Below are positions 15,885 through 24,204 of a DNA stretch of 33,691 nt, one piece after another. A program made the position numbers and the translations under genes. Origin of the DNA: Alloprevotella sp. (GTDB lineage Bacteria; Bacteroidota; Bacteroidia; Bacteroidales; Bacteroidaceae); NCBI GenBank assembly GCA_017478625.1, contig JAFVDF010000010.1, positions 1 through 33,691 on the forward strand, in the 5' to 3' direction. The notes under the pieces are model-generated. The model was not told the DNA's origin, searched no databases, and saw only the letters and a program-made list of their open reading frames with translations. Within the stretch, counting starts at the first letter, position 1. The number at the start of each line of letters is the position of its first letter.

Positions 15885-16499
15885 TCAGTCGGTTTGTGAT
15901 TGGAGTTGTTCGATATCTGCAATCATATCGTTGATTTCCCCTTGCATCTTGAAGAATATGCGCAGGCCAACGATGAGTCCGATTATACCTCCCAGTAAGG
16001 GCATCATAATCATACCCAGGAAGATGTATGGGTCTTGGACGTAGAATAACTTATAGTATTCGAAGATAAACCAAGCAAGCCAAAGAGGTATGACACAGAA
16101 GCATCCAATCTTTTCAACGAAAAGCCGCTGTGCTTTCATCTTCTGCAACCTATGTACAGTGTCCCGAAGGTTTTCTCCCATTTTTCCTATATCCATGCGG
16201 TTGATGTATAGGCCTAGGCTCATAGACAACAGGCAAATTAGGATGGTAAAGAGGGTAAATCCCCAAGAAAAATGGTTCATGTATTTGATCCATATCCATA
16301 GCAGGATGGCTACTATGTTCAGGATACATATCTGGTAAACTTTTCGGTGAAACCGTGACATCTTATGCTTGACAGATTTTATTATGAACTGCTCTGTCAG
16401 CGTGGTCTGCGCATCTAATCGCTTCTTGAACTGTGCTATTTCAATACGCAGATTTTCAAGTTCTTGTATATTTTCGTTCGAGGGAATTGTCGGATTCAT
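15885..16499 (-). CDS. Four-helix membrane protein co-transcribed with an ECF sigma factor
   Basis: This 204-residue protein has a polar, coiled-coil-prone N-terminus (ENIQELENLRIEIAQFKKRLDAQ). Two hydrophobic hairpins follow (IVAILLWIWIKYMNHFSWGFTLFTILICLLSMSL, and later CVIPLWLAWFIF with IFLGMIMMPLLGGIIGLIVGL), and the protein ends in a short polar tail. I start it at 16499, 4 bases after the sigma gene stop, because the longer frame (to 16589) lies inside the sigma gene. I recognise no family. By position it may control the sigma factor as an anti-sigma protein, but it lacks the FecR or ZAS zinc-finger signatures. Function inferred only from context. Confidence 0.75.
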   Translation of the reverse strand: MNPTIPSNENIQELENLRIEIAQFKKRLDAQTTLTEQFIIKSVKHKMSRFHRKVYQICILNIVAILLWIWIKYMNHFSWGFTLFTILICLLSMSLGLYINRMDIGKMGENLRDTVHRLQKMKAQRLFVEKIGCFCVIPLWLAWFIFEYYKLFYVQDPYIFLGMIMMPLLGGIIGLIVGLRIFFKMQGEINDMIADIEQLQSQTD

Positions 16500-16503
16500 A
16501 GGT

Positions 16504-16989
16504 TCAAGGGTTGGATGAGGACATTTGCTTGAGTTGTTCTTTGATGCGATAGAGACGTACGGAAACATTCTTTGTAGAAATGCCGACAATCTGGCCTATT
16601 TCTTCATAACTGAGATTTTCCAGCCACAGCAGGATTATGGCGCGGTCAAATGGGCCAAGTTTGTTGATGCGTTGCTTTAGAAGGGCTATCTGGCGGTCGT
16701 TGGCCGGATCGGCTTCTATAAGGTAATTTTCTTGTAACTCGGTGGTCGGGATACGTTTCTTTTTCTTACGCTCTTGTGAGATACAGACATTCAGACTTAC
16801 CCGGTAGATATAGGCTCGAAGGTCTTGGATTTCATCACGTTTGCCGAAGGCTTGCCATAGGGCTATAAGCACTTCTTGGAAGAGGTCGTTTACATCGTCC
16901 GGTTCCTTGGAGAACATATAGCACACCATATAGATTGTGCTACGGTGTTCTTGTACCATCTGCGTAAAGGCGGTTTCTGTAGGGGTCAT
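16504..16989 (-). CDS. ECF-type sigma-70 family RNA polymerase sigma factor
   Basis: The 161-residue protein has the two domains of an extracytoplasmic-function sigma factor. Region 2 (residues about 10-75) contains PDDVNDLFQEVLIALWQAFGKRDEIQDLRAYIYRVSLNVC, and region 4 (about 105-155) contains LENLSYEEIGQIVGISTKNVSVRLYRIKEQLK. A basic linker (ERKKKKR) lies between them. It should recruit RNA polymerase to a small set of promoters. It heads a two-gene operon with a membrane protein; a -7 box (17051-17058) precedes it. No SusCD or FecR genes follow, unlike typical Bacteroidetes ECF loci. Confidence 0.93.
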   Translation of the reverse strand: MTPTETAFTQMVQEHRSTIYMVCYMFSKEPDDVNDLFQEVLIALWQAFGKRDEIQDLRAYIYRVSLNVCISQERKKKKRIPTTELQENYLIEADPANDRQIALLKQRINKLGPFDRAIILLWLENLSYEEIGQIVGISTKNVSVRLYRIKEQLKQMSSSNP

Positions 16990-17050
16990 CCTTAGGAATG
17001 GGTTGTGGTATGTTTTATGTATATAGACGTCGAATAGTCTTATAAAACTA

Positions 17051-17058
17051 CAAAAGTA
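17051..17058 (-). promoter_or_regulatory. Promoter -7 element of the sigma factor operon
   Basis: TACTTTTG on the minus strand matches TAnnTTTG exactly, 61 bases before the sigma factor start. It is therefore a housekeeping-type promoter and gives no sign of autoregulation by the ECF factor itself. Confidence 0.5.
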
Positions 17059-17120
17059 GGTTATTTTTTTGAAGGTCCGATTTGTAGACTTCTTTCAGAG
17101 TGGAGTGTCGGGAAAAGTTT

Positions 17121-17128
17121 TATTTTTG
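17121..17128 (+). promoter_or_regulatory. Promoter -7 element of the membrane-anchored protein gene
   Basis: TATTTTTG on the plus strand lies 46 bases before the start at 17175; the -33 region is poor. It is divergent from the sigma factor promoter. Confidence 0.45.
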
Positions 17129-17174
17129 CTTGAAGAAGTCTATGGCATTTTCAAAATTAAATCTTCTGTAGGTT

Positions 17175-18587
17175 ATGAAAATATTTCCGCCGAAAGTCTC
17201 TATACGCCAGTCATCATGGCTGATAGGTTTTGTCACCATCTGTTTGATGGGGCTGTTTTTGTATATAGCCGTCTTGTCGCGCAACTTTGAGGGCGACACC
17301 GTTTGGCCTCAGTTCTATGGGGCTTTGCTGGGAATGGTGCTCTCTGCCATAATCACACTACTCCTTCTGACGGGGCAGTCGCGCAGTGCAGATAAGTTGC
17401 AAAAGCAGGATGCTATATATAGAGAAAAAATCAGCGTATTCAAAGATTTCCTTGATAATCTGTACGAGGTAATAAAGGATGGCGAAATCACGCCACAAGA
17501 GGCGAATCTGCTAAAATATAAGGTAGCGAATCTGGCTCTCCATATGGGTGGGAACAATCTTAAGACGCTGGGAGAAAATGTCCGGGAACTTTGCAATAAG
17601 ATGAATCAGCCCAATGCCCCCCTGCCGTTGGACATACTTTTTAAGATAGTGCGTGAGTTTAAAGAAGAACTCTATCAAGACGAATTTCAGAGTAAAGACG
17701 CCACGGAAGAGGTACGAAAATGGCGTGAGATAGTCAAAAACTTTGAATCACTTGACGACGTGAACGAGCGCGAGGCAAAGTCGGGCAAGAAATTGTTTCA
17801 GGAGCAAGATACCTACAGCCAATTTCGTCAAGTGCTTATTGAAAGAACACAGAGGCGGCTTGACTCCTCTGTGTTCAGCGTAGTGCATCAAAACAATGGT
17901 GTGCTGGGTGTCTCTGTCATTATGCAGCAAGTGCAGGGAGCCGACAAACCGCTCGTACGGATAGGGAACGACAATAATACAGGTACTCCCTATTTCTTTC
18001 AACTCCACATGGAGGAAGAAAATACGGCTCCTTCAAAAGAATATCGTACTCTGTATAAATCTGTGGCCTGGGATTGGGGCGGACGCAATAATAAGTGGTG
18101 CTGGTGGAAGTATATCGATGCCAAATATCGTGAGTTGGAGAGCGACGAACTTCGTCCTCTGATTGAGAGTAAAGATGAGATTCTGCTCCAATATCTTGAA
18201 GACTCGCTGGTTCAACTGGCTACCGACTTGCAGTATTATGCTGCACTCTACTTCGGCGTTTGGCGTAACTTGCTGGAGAACTATACGCAGGAGATGAAGC
18301 CTTGGAGAGTCTGGTTCGACTACACTACGCTGGCCTTTGATGCAGATAATACGTCGGACAAACTGTGTTTCGATGTAGAGGACAAGGGCGAAGATAGATA
18401 CCGTATAAAAATCTTCAACCGTCGGGAGGCTTGGGATGCGTTAGCCCGTCGTATCAAGTCGTTAGGCTTAGATTATGACAGTGGCCGTGATGCGGACAAC
18501 CGATTCTGCTATGCCGAGGTCACCGGCAAAGAGGAAGCATTGAAAAAAATACTTGAAATCCTGCCTTTAGCCAATCAGCCAATTTGA
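17175..18587 (+). CDS. Membrane-anchored protein of unknown function
   Basis: The 470-residue protein has two N-terminal membrane helices (SSWLIGFVTICLMGLFLYIA and YGALLGMVLSAIITLLLLTG) joined by a short loop (SRNFEGDTVWPQF). A large, charged, presumably cytoplasmic region of about 400 residues follows. It has a predicted coiled-coil-like stretch just after the helices (SADKLQKQDAIYREKISVFKDF) and an aromatic-rich middle (SVAWDWGGRNNKWCWWKYID). The C-terminal part (YRIKIFNRREAWDALARRIKSLGL) looks like a small alpha/beta domain. I recognise no named family, though two-helix-plus-cytoplasmic-domain proteins of this layout occur among Bacteroidetes stress and phage-defence candidates. It is a single gene divergent from the sigma operon. 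Confidence 0.75.
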   Translation: MKIFPPKVSIRQSSWLIGFVTICLMGLFLYIAVLSRNFEGDTVWPQFYGALLGMVLSAIITLLLLTGQSRSADKLQKQDAIYREKISVFKDFLDNLYEVIKDGEITPQEANLLKYKVANLALHMGGNNLKTLGENVRELCNKMNQPNAPLPLDILFKIVREFKEELYQDEFQSKDATEEVRKWREIVKNFESLDDVNEREAKSGKKLFQEQDTYSQFRQVLIERTQRRLDSSVFSVVHQNNGVLGVSVIMQQVQGADKPLVRIGNDNNTGTPYFFQLHMEEENTAPSKEYRTLYKSVAWDWGGRNNKWCWWKYIDAKYRELESDELRPLIESKDEILLQYLEDSLVQLATDLQYYAALYFGVWRNLLENYTQEMKPWRVWFDYTTLAFDADNTSDKLCFDVEDKGEDRYRIKIFNRREAWDALARRIKSLGLDYDSGRDADNRFCYAEVTGKEEALKKILEILPLANQPI

Positions 18588-18823
18588 CAGAATTGGCTTA
18601 TCTGCAGATAGTAGCCACTAATCTTTCTGCGGTATAATGCCAGATTTGAGTTCACACTGTGAAATTCAAATTTCACAGTGTGAAACGCGTATTTCACAGT
18701 GTGAACTGAGAAACGGGAGGGACAAAAACAAAAATCCGACGGACCTTCTGGTACATCGGATATTGGTACGGGCAGATGTACGTATAGTGCTACATTCCGA
18801 GTCTGTCTGGGACAATTTCTGCC
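18588..18823. other. Gene-poor stretch after 18587 with repeats
   Basis: Besides the palindrome array (18651-18705), this 236-base interval holds a weak inverted repeat (ATCCGA 18734-18739, TCGGAT 18756-18761). A short open frame (18637-18843) is explained by the array and overlaps the end of the next gene, so I do not call a gene. Confidence 0.5.
18651..18705. repeat. Three palindromes at exact 21-bp spacing
   Basis: TTCACACTGTGAA (18651-18663), TTCACAGTGTGAA (18672-18684) and the same again (18693-18705) are 13-bp palindromes whose starts are exactly 21 bases, two helical turns, apart. The first differs only in its central base. Spacers differ. This could be an operator array or a short member of the 21-bp repeat family seen at 840-1070 and 2122-2319. 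Confidence 0.85.
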
Positions 18824-19891
18824 TTATGGGTCAGCTACATTGACTATATTTCCCGTGGTGGTAGAAAAGACTATTTTGGTATCTGTACGTTTGTTGAATA
18901 AATCAGGACCCAGATGTCCGAACGTGCCAAACTGCGCCATAGGTAGCGTCGTATCCAGTACGGTCTTTCCAGCCCATTGCAATTCCACGCGCACGGGAGT
19001 GGCTACTCGGTAGATAATGTCGTTGGCCGAGCGCTTAGATTCAGTTTCCGGTTGCCTTATGGCGGGTACGGCCTGTGGCGTGAGGGAAATCAAAATGGGC
19101 TCACTGGTGGCCGAAGCCTCTGTCTGCCAGCCCGATTGGGGTGAGAAGTAGGCAAGAGGAACCATTATGTCGGCCTTGTCGAACAGTCTGTCAAGACAGA
19201 GTACATAGCGTTCTTTTTTGTAGGTGCCACAGAAGAGACTGAGCAAGCCTCGCTCGCGCTCGTCGAGGCTTTGGAGCATCAGGCGCAGTTGTTCTCCGTC
19301 TTTGGGCATAAAGTCTGCCTGTCCCTTTGACAGGCTTGCACGGGCGGTACGTATGTCAAAAATTTCGCGCGCCGCTAGTTTGGCCAGACTTCTCTGGTTC
19401 GTAGCTTGAAGCATTTCTGGCGTGGCAATGCCCGATAAGGAAGGAATGGAATCGGCTTCATCGCTCAGCAGAACCGACGAAGGCAGAGTGAGTGTGGGCT
19501 CTATCTGTGGCTGCGTGTTAATAGCCGCCAGAATGCCCGTAGGCGAGAGCGAGAGGAGCGGAGCTGTGGTCTTTGCGCGTAACTTGATGACATAGGCTTG
19601 GGCGGTATCGGGAACGCCGAATGTCTCTATGCGCACATCGTCCAGCGTCCATGTTTCCGACTTTTCAATAGGGGTGTCGATGCGGAGCAGGGGTTGGGCA
19701 AACGAAGCCAGGGAGCCAGGCGTATAGGACGTCTTTGTGGCGGTTACGACAAAGCGGAAAGCCGTCCGAGGCAATAGGTAAACTACACCGTCCTCTGTCC
19801 CACCTTTTCCAATCTTCTCTACATTGGTTTGGGCCATAGTGCTTCCCACCGATACGATCAGGAAGGAAAGGAATAGAATAATGCGTTTCAT
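18824..19891 (-). CDS. DUF4831-type exported protein
   Basis: The 355-residue protein has a signal peptide (MKRIILFLSFLIVSVGSTMAQ), then GGTEDGVVYLLPRTAFRFVVTATKT, which I associate with the Bacteroidales family DUF4831. It is mostly beta-like, with a central helical segment (LAAREIFDIRTARASLSKGQADFM) and a C-terminus LPMAQFGTFGHLGPDLF. The biochemical role of the family is unknown. It is the last of six closely spaced minus-strand genes, 41 bases after the large secreted protein, so it may be co-transcribed with them. Confidence 0.8.
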   Translation of the reverse strand: MKRIILFLSFLIVSVGSTMAQTNVEKIGKGGTEDGVVYLLPRTAFRFVVTATKTSYTPGSLASFAQPLLRIDTPIEKSETWTLDDVRIETFGVPDTAQAYVIKLRAKTTAPLLSLSPTGILAAINTQPQIEPTLTLPSSVLLSDEADSIPSLSGIATPEMLQATNQRSLAKLAAREIFDIRTARASLSKGQADFMPKDGEQLRLMLQSLDERERGLLSLFCGTYKKERYVLCLDRLFDKADIMVPLAYFSPQSGWQTEASATSEPILISLTPQAVPAIRQPETESKRSANDIIYRVATPVRVELQWAGKTVLDTTLPMAQFGTFGHLGPDLFNKRTDTKIVFSTTTGNIVNVADP

Positions 19892-19932
19892 ATATGAGCG
19901 CGTATGAGGAATTGACTTGATTTTGAAAAAAA

Positions 19933-21798
19933 TTAGAAAAGCACTTTCTTTGAGTTGATAATATAGACTCCGTGTTGGGTTATATGGTTTACTTTTCGTC
20001 CGTCAATCGTGAAAATTTCAGTAGGCTTATCGGACGAGATGATTTGCGGGTCAAGAATCTTGACGCGAACAGACTGTGCAGATGAGGAAAGGCGCAGATA
20101 AGCTCTAAATGGGGCAAGATGGCTGCCAGAAGCCACTTTTTTGAAATTCAGACCGTCTTCTGTGAGAAAATAGATATCCGCCTTGTCTGTATCCGTAACG
20201 TGCCAATCCGTATAATTAGGGAACAAGAAAGCCTCATTATCCTCCGGCATGGCCAGAGCGGTGGAGCTAGTCGAGTCTATAACAAGAGGATATGAAGAAT
20301 CGGACTTACGTCCGTTGTACCTTATGATGGCTGGCTTGTGGGCAGGTATGTCGGTGACTGTTTCAAAGATTAATTCTCCATTGCTGTATCCCGTCATTAC
20401 AGCAGCGTCAAATGCGGAGGTACATCTCCATGCAAATGGCAGACAGATTGTTTCCCAATGTCCATCCCTATAGGCCTCGCGATCGTAGATTAATCTGACA
20501 GATGTTTGCCAACTGATGTCGCGGTCAAAGCATAAGGGACTTTTGTCGTTGAGGTGGATTGTGGATTGTAGCCAATAGGTTCCGTCGCTACTTCCGGCTA
20601 CCACGAATGGCCAACTACCGGGTACAAGTGACAGTTGAGCCTCGGATACATAAATGGGAATATTCTTCACATCCAGCGCATAGGCAAAATCTTTTGGCGT
20701 CTTTGGCAATGTGAGTGCCGTAAGGTCTAAGGCAGAAATGCCATTAAAATCCACTTCTGAAAGTTGCGTGGCCGACCAAGCACCAGAAAGCTGTTTCGTG
20801 CCACTACTAGTTAAGGTGGAATCAGGCGCAGTGCCGACGCGTGCAAGCATAATGCCTACTGCGTTTTTCTCAACTGCACTGCTCCAGGACTCTATACTAA
20901 AACGATTTTCGTCTGAGAGATATACCAAAAACTGTGCTGGCGTCGTTGTCGTGGCTAATTGTCCATTTACCGTAGTCCATCCTACCTCGTTGTCAGAGTA
21001 GGAAAGGTCTGCTTGCAGATATTGACCCGATGGATTCAGCAAGAAAAACTGGTCTGCTCCATTAGGCTTGTATGTCAGAAGTGTAAGTCGCGAATCGTGG
21101 GCAATGGTATTGTCAGAAAGAAGATAGTCTGACTTGTCTGTTGCCCCGAACGAGGTTGTGGCAAGTTTATCCTCTGCTTCAAATGTAATATCACATTCTG
21201 CAGAGGGAGGTTCCACTTGGCCAGGTAATTCTTCTAAACTGTCTGCCAGACGGTATAGTACACATTCGTTAGTTTCGTATGTCGCACTTGAATAGACCCC
21301 AAAGACAACCTTATCTTCCTGGTCGCGGACAGAGAGGTAGTAGTTGGAGCGTTCCTTACTCTGAAATGAGAACGTGCCGTTTGCATTCGCATACAGATTC
21401 CACTTTGTGAACGAGGAGGTAGAGAGGATGAGATCGTTGGTACTGGAACTCCGGATGCCACCGTTTCCGTTAGCAGCCACGAGGGAGATTTCTGTGTTTT
21501 CCGGGTTCAAAGATAATTGCCAAACACATTTTTCTTGTGCTCCGACAAATTTTTGAGGGGCATTCTCCGTGCAAAGAATGGCGGCAAGCTTGTTACCTGT
21601 AGCTTGAGTGGACTTTTCTGACGATAACATCCAGAAACTCTCCCGCATGCCTGTGGAACAGATGAGATAGTAGTCCGTACTATTCAGCTCGTCCAACGTA
21701 TTGACGCGTACAAATGTCCTGTTGCTGAAGTCAATACCGCTTTGAGCCTGTCCAATAGACAGATTTGCCCAGCAAAATACCAGGCAAATCAATCTCAT
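19933..21798 (-). CDS. Large secreted protein with type IX-like C-terminal tail
   Basis: The 621-residue protein has a signal peptide (MRLICLVFCWANLSIGQAQ). Its N-terminal half has repeated units such as YYLICSTGMRESFWML and YYLSVRDQEDKVVFGVY, suggesting beta-trefoil-like or similar repeats. The C-terminal end, TEIFTIDGRKVNHITQHGVYIINSKKVLF in pieces (IFTIDGRKV, then GVYIINSKKVLF), resembles the sorting tail of Prevotella-type type IX secretion substrates. I chose 21798 over 21834 because the signal peptide begins there. The function is unknown; surface exposure or secretion is inferred. It is 49 bases after rfbA. Confidence 0.75.
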   Translation of the reverse strand: MRLICLVFCWANLSIGQAQSGIDFSNRTFVRVNTLDELNSTDYYLICSTGMRESFWMLSSEKSTQATGNKLAAILCTENAPQKFVGAQEKCVWQLSLNPENTEISLVAANGNGGIRSSSTNDLILSTSSFTKWNLYANANGTFSFQSKERSNYYLSVRDQEDKVVFGVYSSATYETNECVLYRLADSLEELPGQVEPPSAECDITFEAEDKLATTSFGATDKSDYLLSDNTIAHDSRLTLLTYKPNGADQFFLLNPSGQYLQADLSYSDNEVGWTTVNGQLATTTTPAQFLVYLSDENRFSIESWSSAVEKNAVGIMLARVGTAPDSTLTSSGTKQLSGAWSATQLSEVDFNGISALDLTALTLPKTPKDFAYALDVKNIPIYVSEAQLSLVPGSWPFVVAGSSDGTYWLQSTIHLNDKSPLCFDRDISWQTSVRLIYDREAYRDGHWETICLPFAWRCTSAFDAAVMTGYSNGELIFETVTDIPAHKPAIIRYNGRKSDSSYPLVIDSTSSTALAMPEDNEAFLFPNYTDWHVTDTDKADIYFLTEDGLNFKKVASGSHLAPFRAYLRLSSSAQSVRVKILDPQIISSDKPTEIFTIDGRKVNHITQHGVYIINSKKVLF

Positions 21799-21847
21799 TA
21801 TGCAATGACCACGTTCCTTGCTCAAAGCACCCAATTTCTTTATTCAG

Positions 21848-22729
21848 TTATTTCTTTGAATGGGCTAATCGAAGCAGATATTGGCCGTATTGATTTTTGA
21901 CCATAGGCTTGGCGATTTCTTCCAGGCGCTGTGCATCAATCCAACCATTCTCGTAGGCGATAGCTTCTATACAGCCTACCTTTAACCCCGTGCGCTTCTC
22001 AATAACCTCTATGTAGGTGGAGGCTTCCGATAGGCTTTCATGGGTTCCGGTATCGAGCCATGCAAATCCCTTACCGAGCACCTGAACGCGCAACGAACCT
22101 TCCTCCAGATAGCATTGGTTGACGCTCGTTATTTCAAGTTCGCCTCGGGCTGATGGCTTAATCTGTTTGGCCACATTAATAACGCTGTTGGGATAAAAAT
22201 AGAGCCCCACGACTGCGTAGTTAGAGCGCGGATTGACAGGTTTCTCCTCTATGCTCAGACAACGGCCTGTCTGGTCAAACTCAATTACGCCGTAACGCTC
22301 GGGGTCGTTTACGTGGTAGCCAAAGACTGTGGCAAGGTTGTTTTCCTCAGCATCTTTGACCGCATTCGATAGGAGTGGTTCAAAATTGGAGCCATGAAAA
22401 ATATTATCACCCAACACTAGGCAGACGCTATCATTACCGATAAACTCTTCGCCAATAAGAAATGCCTGTGCAAGTCCGTCGGGCGAGGGCTGTTCTGCAT
22501 ACGAAAGCTTCACTCCATAATCCTCGCCACTTCCAAGTAGTCTTTGGAAATGCGGAAGATCTTGTGGCGTACTGATGATAAGTATCTCTTGGATTCCAGC
22601 TTGGAGTAATACGGACAGTGGATAATACACCATCGGCTTGTCATAGATGGGCAGTAGTTGTTTACTGACTCCTTTGGTAATGGGATAGAGGCGTGTGCCA
22701 CTACCACCTGCCAAAACGATTCCTTTCAT
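21848..22729 (-). CDS. rfbA: Glucose-1-phosphate thymidylyltransferase
   Basis: The 293-residue nucleotidyltransferase makes dTDP-glucose from glucose 1-phosphate and dTTP, the first step to dTDP-rhamnose and related sugars. The dTTP-binding loop [11 protein letters not shown] is at the start. [43 protein letters not shown] and [12 protein letters not shown] follow as in RmlA. The length is normal. The usual partners rfbB, rfbC and rfbD are not here; instead it follows a GH57 homologue by 31 bases within a glucan-metabolism group. Confidence 0.96.
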   Translation of the reverse strand: MKGIVLAGGSGTRLYPITKGVSKQLLPIYDKPMVYYPLSVLLQAGIQEILIISTPQDLPHFQRLLGSGEDYGVKLSYAEQPSPDGLAQAFLIGEEFIGNDSVCLVLGDNIFHGSNFEPLLSNAVKDAEENNLATVFGYHVNDPERYGVIEFDQTGRCLSIEEKPVNPRSNYAVVGLYFYPNSVINVAKQIKPSARGELEITSVNQCYLEEGSLRVQVLGKGFAWLDTGTHESLSEASTYIEVIEKRTGLKVGCIEAIAYENGWIDAQRLEEIAKPMVKNQYGQYLLRLAHSKK

Positions 22730-22760
22730 AATAGGCTAAATTTTCAGGGACGATCTGTGA

Positions 22761-24158
22761 CTATTTTTTACGCTTAGCGCGTGGTTTTGTAGCGGTTTTT
22801 GTTTTTTCTGCTACGGGGGCTTGCTCGATTACTTCGGGCACAGGTGTCTCTGCCGTACCGCCGGTGCTTATTTTAGCCAGCATCTTGCGGAGACGCCTGA
22901 TTTCTTTGTCACGAAGTGCGAGCTCGTCTTCTTGATTCTTTATGGTGGTGAGTAACGAGTCTAATTCTTCATTATCTACGCTTGGGTAAAGATTTTCTAC
23001 GCGCGTGATAAAGTCGCCTAGAATATTCATATAGTTTGTAAAGGCGTCGTAAGGTGAATCGTAGATACCGCGATAGCCACCGTAAGAGTTTGCCTTGGTT
23101 GACATAAAGCGCAAATTATTGGACGCCTGTAGGTAGTCAAAATCTTGCATGAGACGTCTGTTTCGACTAATATGTACACGTGGCGCAATCGAATAGAGCT
23201 TGTTGCATGCTTCTTGTTGCATTGTGTTGCCAAGCCAAGGAGACAGATCGCGTTCTTCGTCCACCCAAGATGTGGGATATTCTACGACAAGATCTCCTGC
23301 TGACTTTACTTTTGAGATAATCTCGCTGGGAGTGGCAAACTCTATGCCACGCTTGCGACACTGCTCAGGAAGTGCGCGAAGGAAGTCGAGAATGTTGCTG
23401 GATAATGGCTGGAAGATTCCAAAAGCACAAAGCTCCATATACAGATTAATGACCTGTTCGTCTTCAGGAAGCGCTGCAATCCAATCTGCATAAGTTTCTG
23501 CGAATAGGGGATAGTGCTGCCAACTGGAATCATTGAAGCGGAATGAGATATCCTCAGACAACGAACTGTCGCGCAGGAGAAGTTTAAGCTTGGGATTACG
23601 GCAACAATTGTACACATAATGTGGGCTCTTCCAACCAAGGATGTGCTTGGCGCCTTCTGCCAACATTCCCTTGAATCCCATATCTGCTACCATTTCACCA
23701 ATCTCGTCATCATAAATTAGACAAGAGTTGCGGAAAACTTTAGGCTCTTTTCCAAACAGAGACTTTACTTTTGCGCAGAGACGCTTAACCTCATCGCGGA
23801 AATATTCGGGATCTTTGAGCGAAGAAAAACCGTGAGAGTAGGGCTCAGCCAAAAACTCAAGCACGCCATAATCGTTCAGCTCTTGAAGTAAGTCCAAGAC
23901 TTGTGGCGCATGGTTCTCCAATTGTTCAATAGCACAGCCTGAGAGAGAAATTGCGCACTTAAAATATTTTCCATAAGACTTTGCCATTTCTATAAGCGTC
24001 TTTAAAGTCGGGATATAAGACTTTTCGGCCGTCTCAGTAATGGCGCGCTCGTTTTCATAATCGTCATAGTAATAATGATCCTTGCCTATGTCGAAGAAAC
24101 GGTAGCGTTTCAAGTGTATATTCTGATGTATTTCAAAATATAGGCAGATTGTTTTCAT
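22761..24158 (-). CDS. GH57 family alpha-amylase-like protein
   Basis: The 465-residue protein aligns by eye with the GH57 alpha-amylase subfamily: CLYFEIHQNIHLKRYRF (region 1), FLAEPYSHGFSSL (region 2) and GMLAEGAKHILGWKSP with a candidate nucleophile Glu168. Region 4, which in active enzymes contains a catalytic Asp (DYETFGEHQ in my memory of the family), here reads MELCAFGIFQ, with Glu241 at the Asp position. The C-terminal about 70 residues are a coiled-coil-like stretch and a Lys/Ala/Pro-rich tail (TKTATKPRAKRKK). It lies between the GT4 gene (46 bases) and rfbA (31 bases), so a role with alpha-glucans is likely, though catalysis is uncertain. Confidence 0.88.
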   Translation of the reverse strand: MKTICLYFEIHQNIHLKRYRFFDIGKDHYYYDDYENERAITETAEKSYIPTLKTLIEMAKSYGKYFKCAISLSGCAIEQLENHAPQVLDLLQELNDYGVLEFLAEPYSHGFSSLKDPEYFRDEVKRLCAKVKSLFGKEPKVFRNSCLIYDDEIGEMVADMGFKGMLAEGAKHILGWKSPHYVYNCCRNPKLKLLLRDSSLSEDISFRFNDSSWQHYPLFAETYADWIAALPEDEQVINLYMELCAFGIFQPLSSNILDFLRALPEQCRKRGIEFATPSEIISKVKSAGDLVVEYPTSWVDEERDLSPWLGNTMQQEACNKLYSIAPRVHISRNRRLMQDFDYLQASNNLRFMSTKANSYGGYRGIYDSPYDAFTNYMNILGDFITRVENLYPSVDNEELDSLLTTIKNQEDELALRDKEIRRLRKMLAKISTGGTAETPVPEVIEQAPVAEKTKTATKPRAKRKK

Positions 24159-24204
24159 AGCTATATGGAATTAAATGGTTTCTTTGTAGTGTAAATGGAC
24201 AGGT

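Noticed and set aside
18637-18843. Small 68-residue open frame with ISQCETR-type heptads
   Set aside because: The heptads are a by-product of the 21-bp palindrome spacing. The frame has no homology I recognise and runs into the end of the DUF4831 gene.
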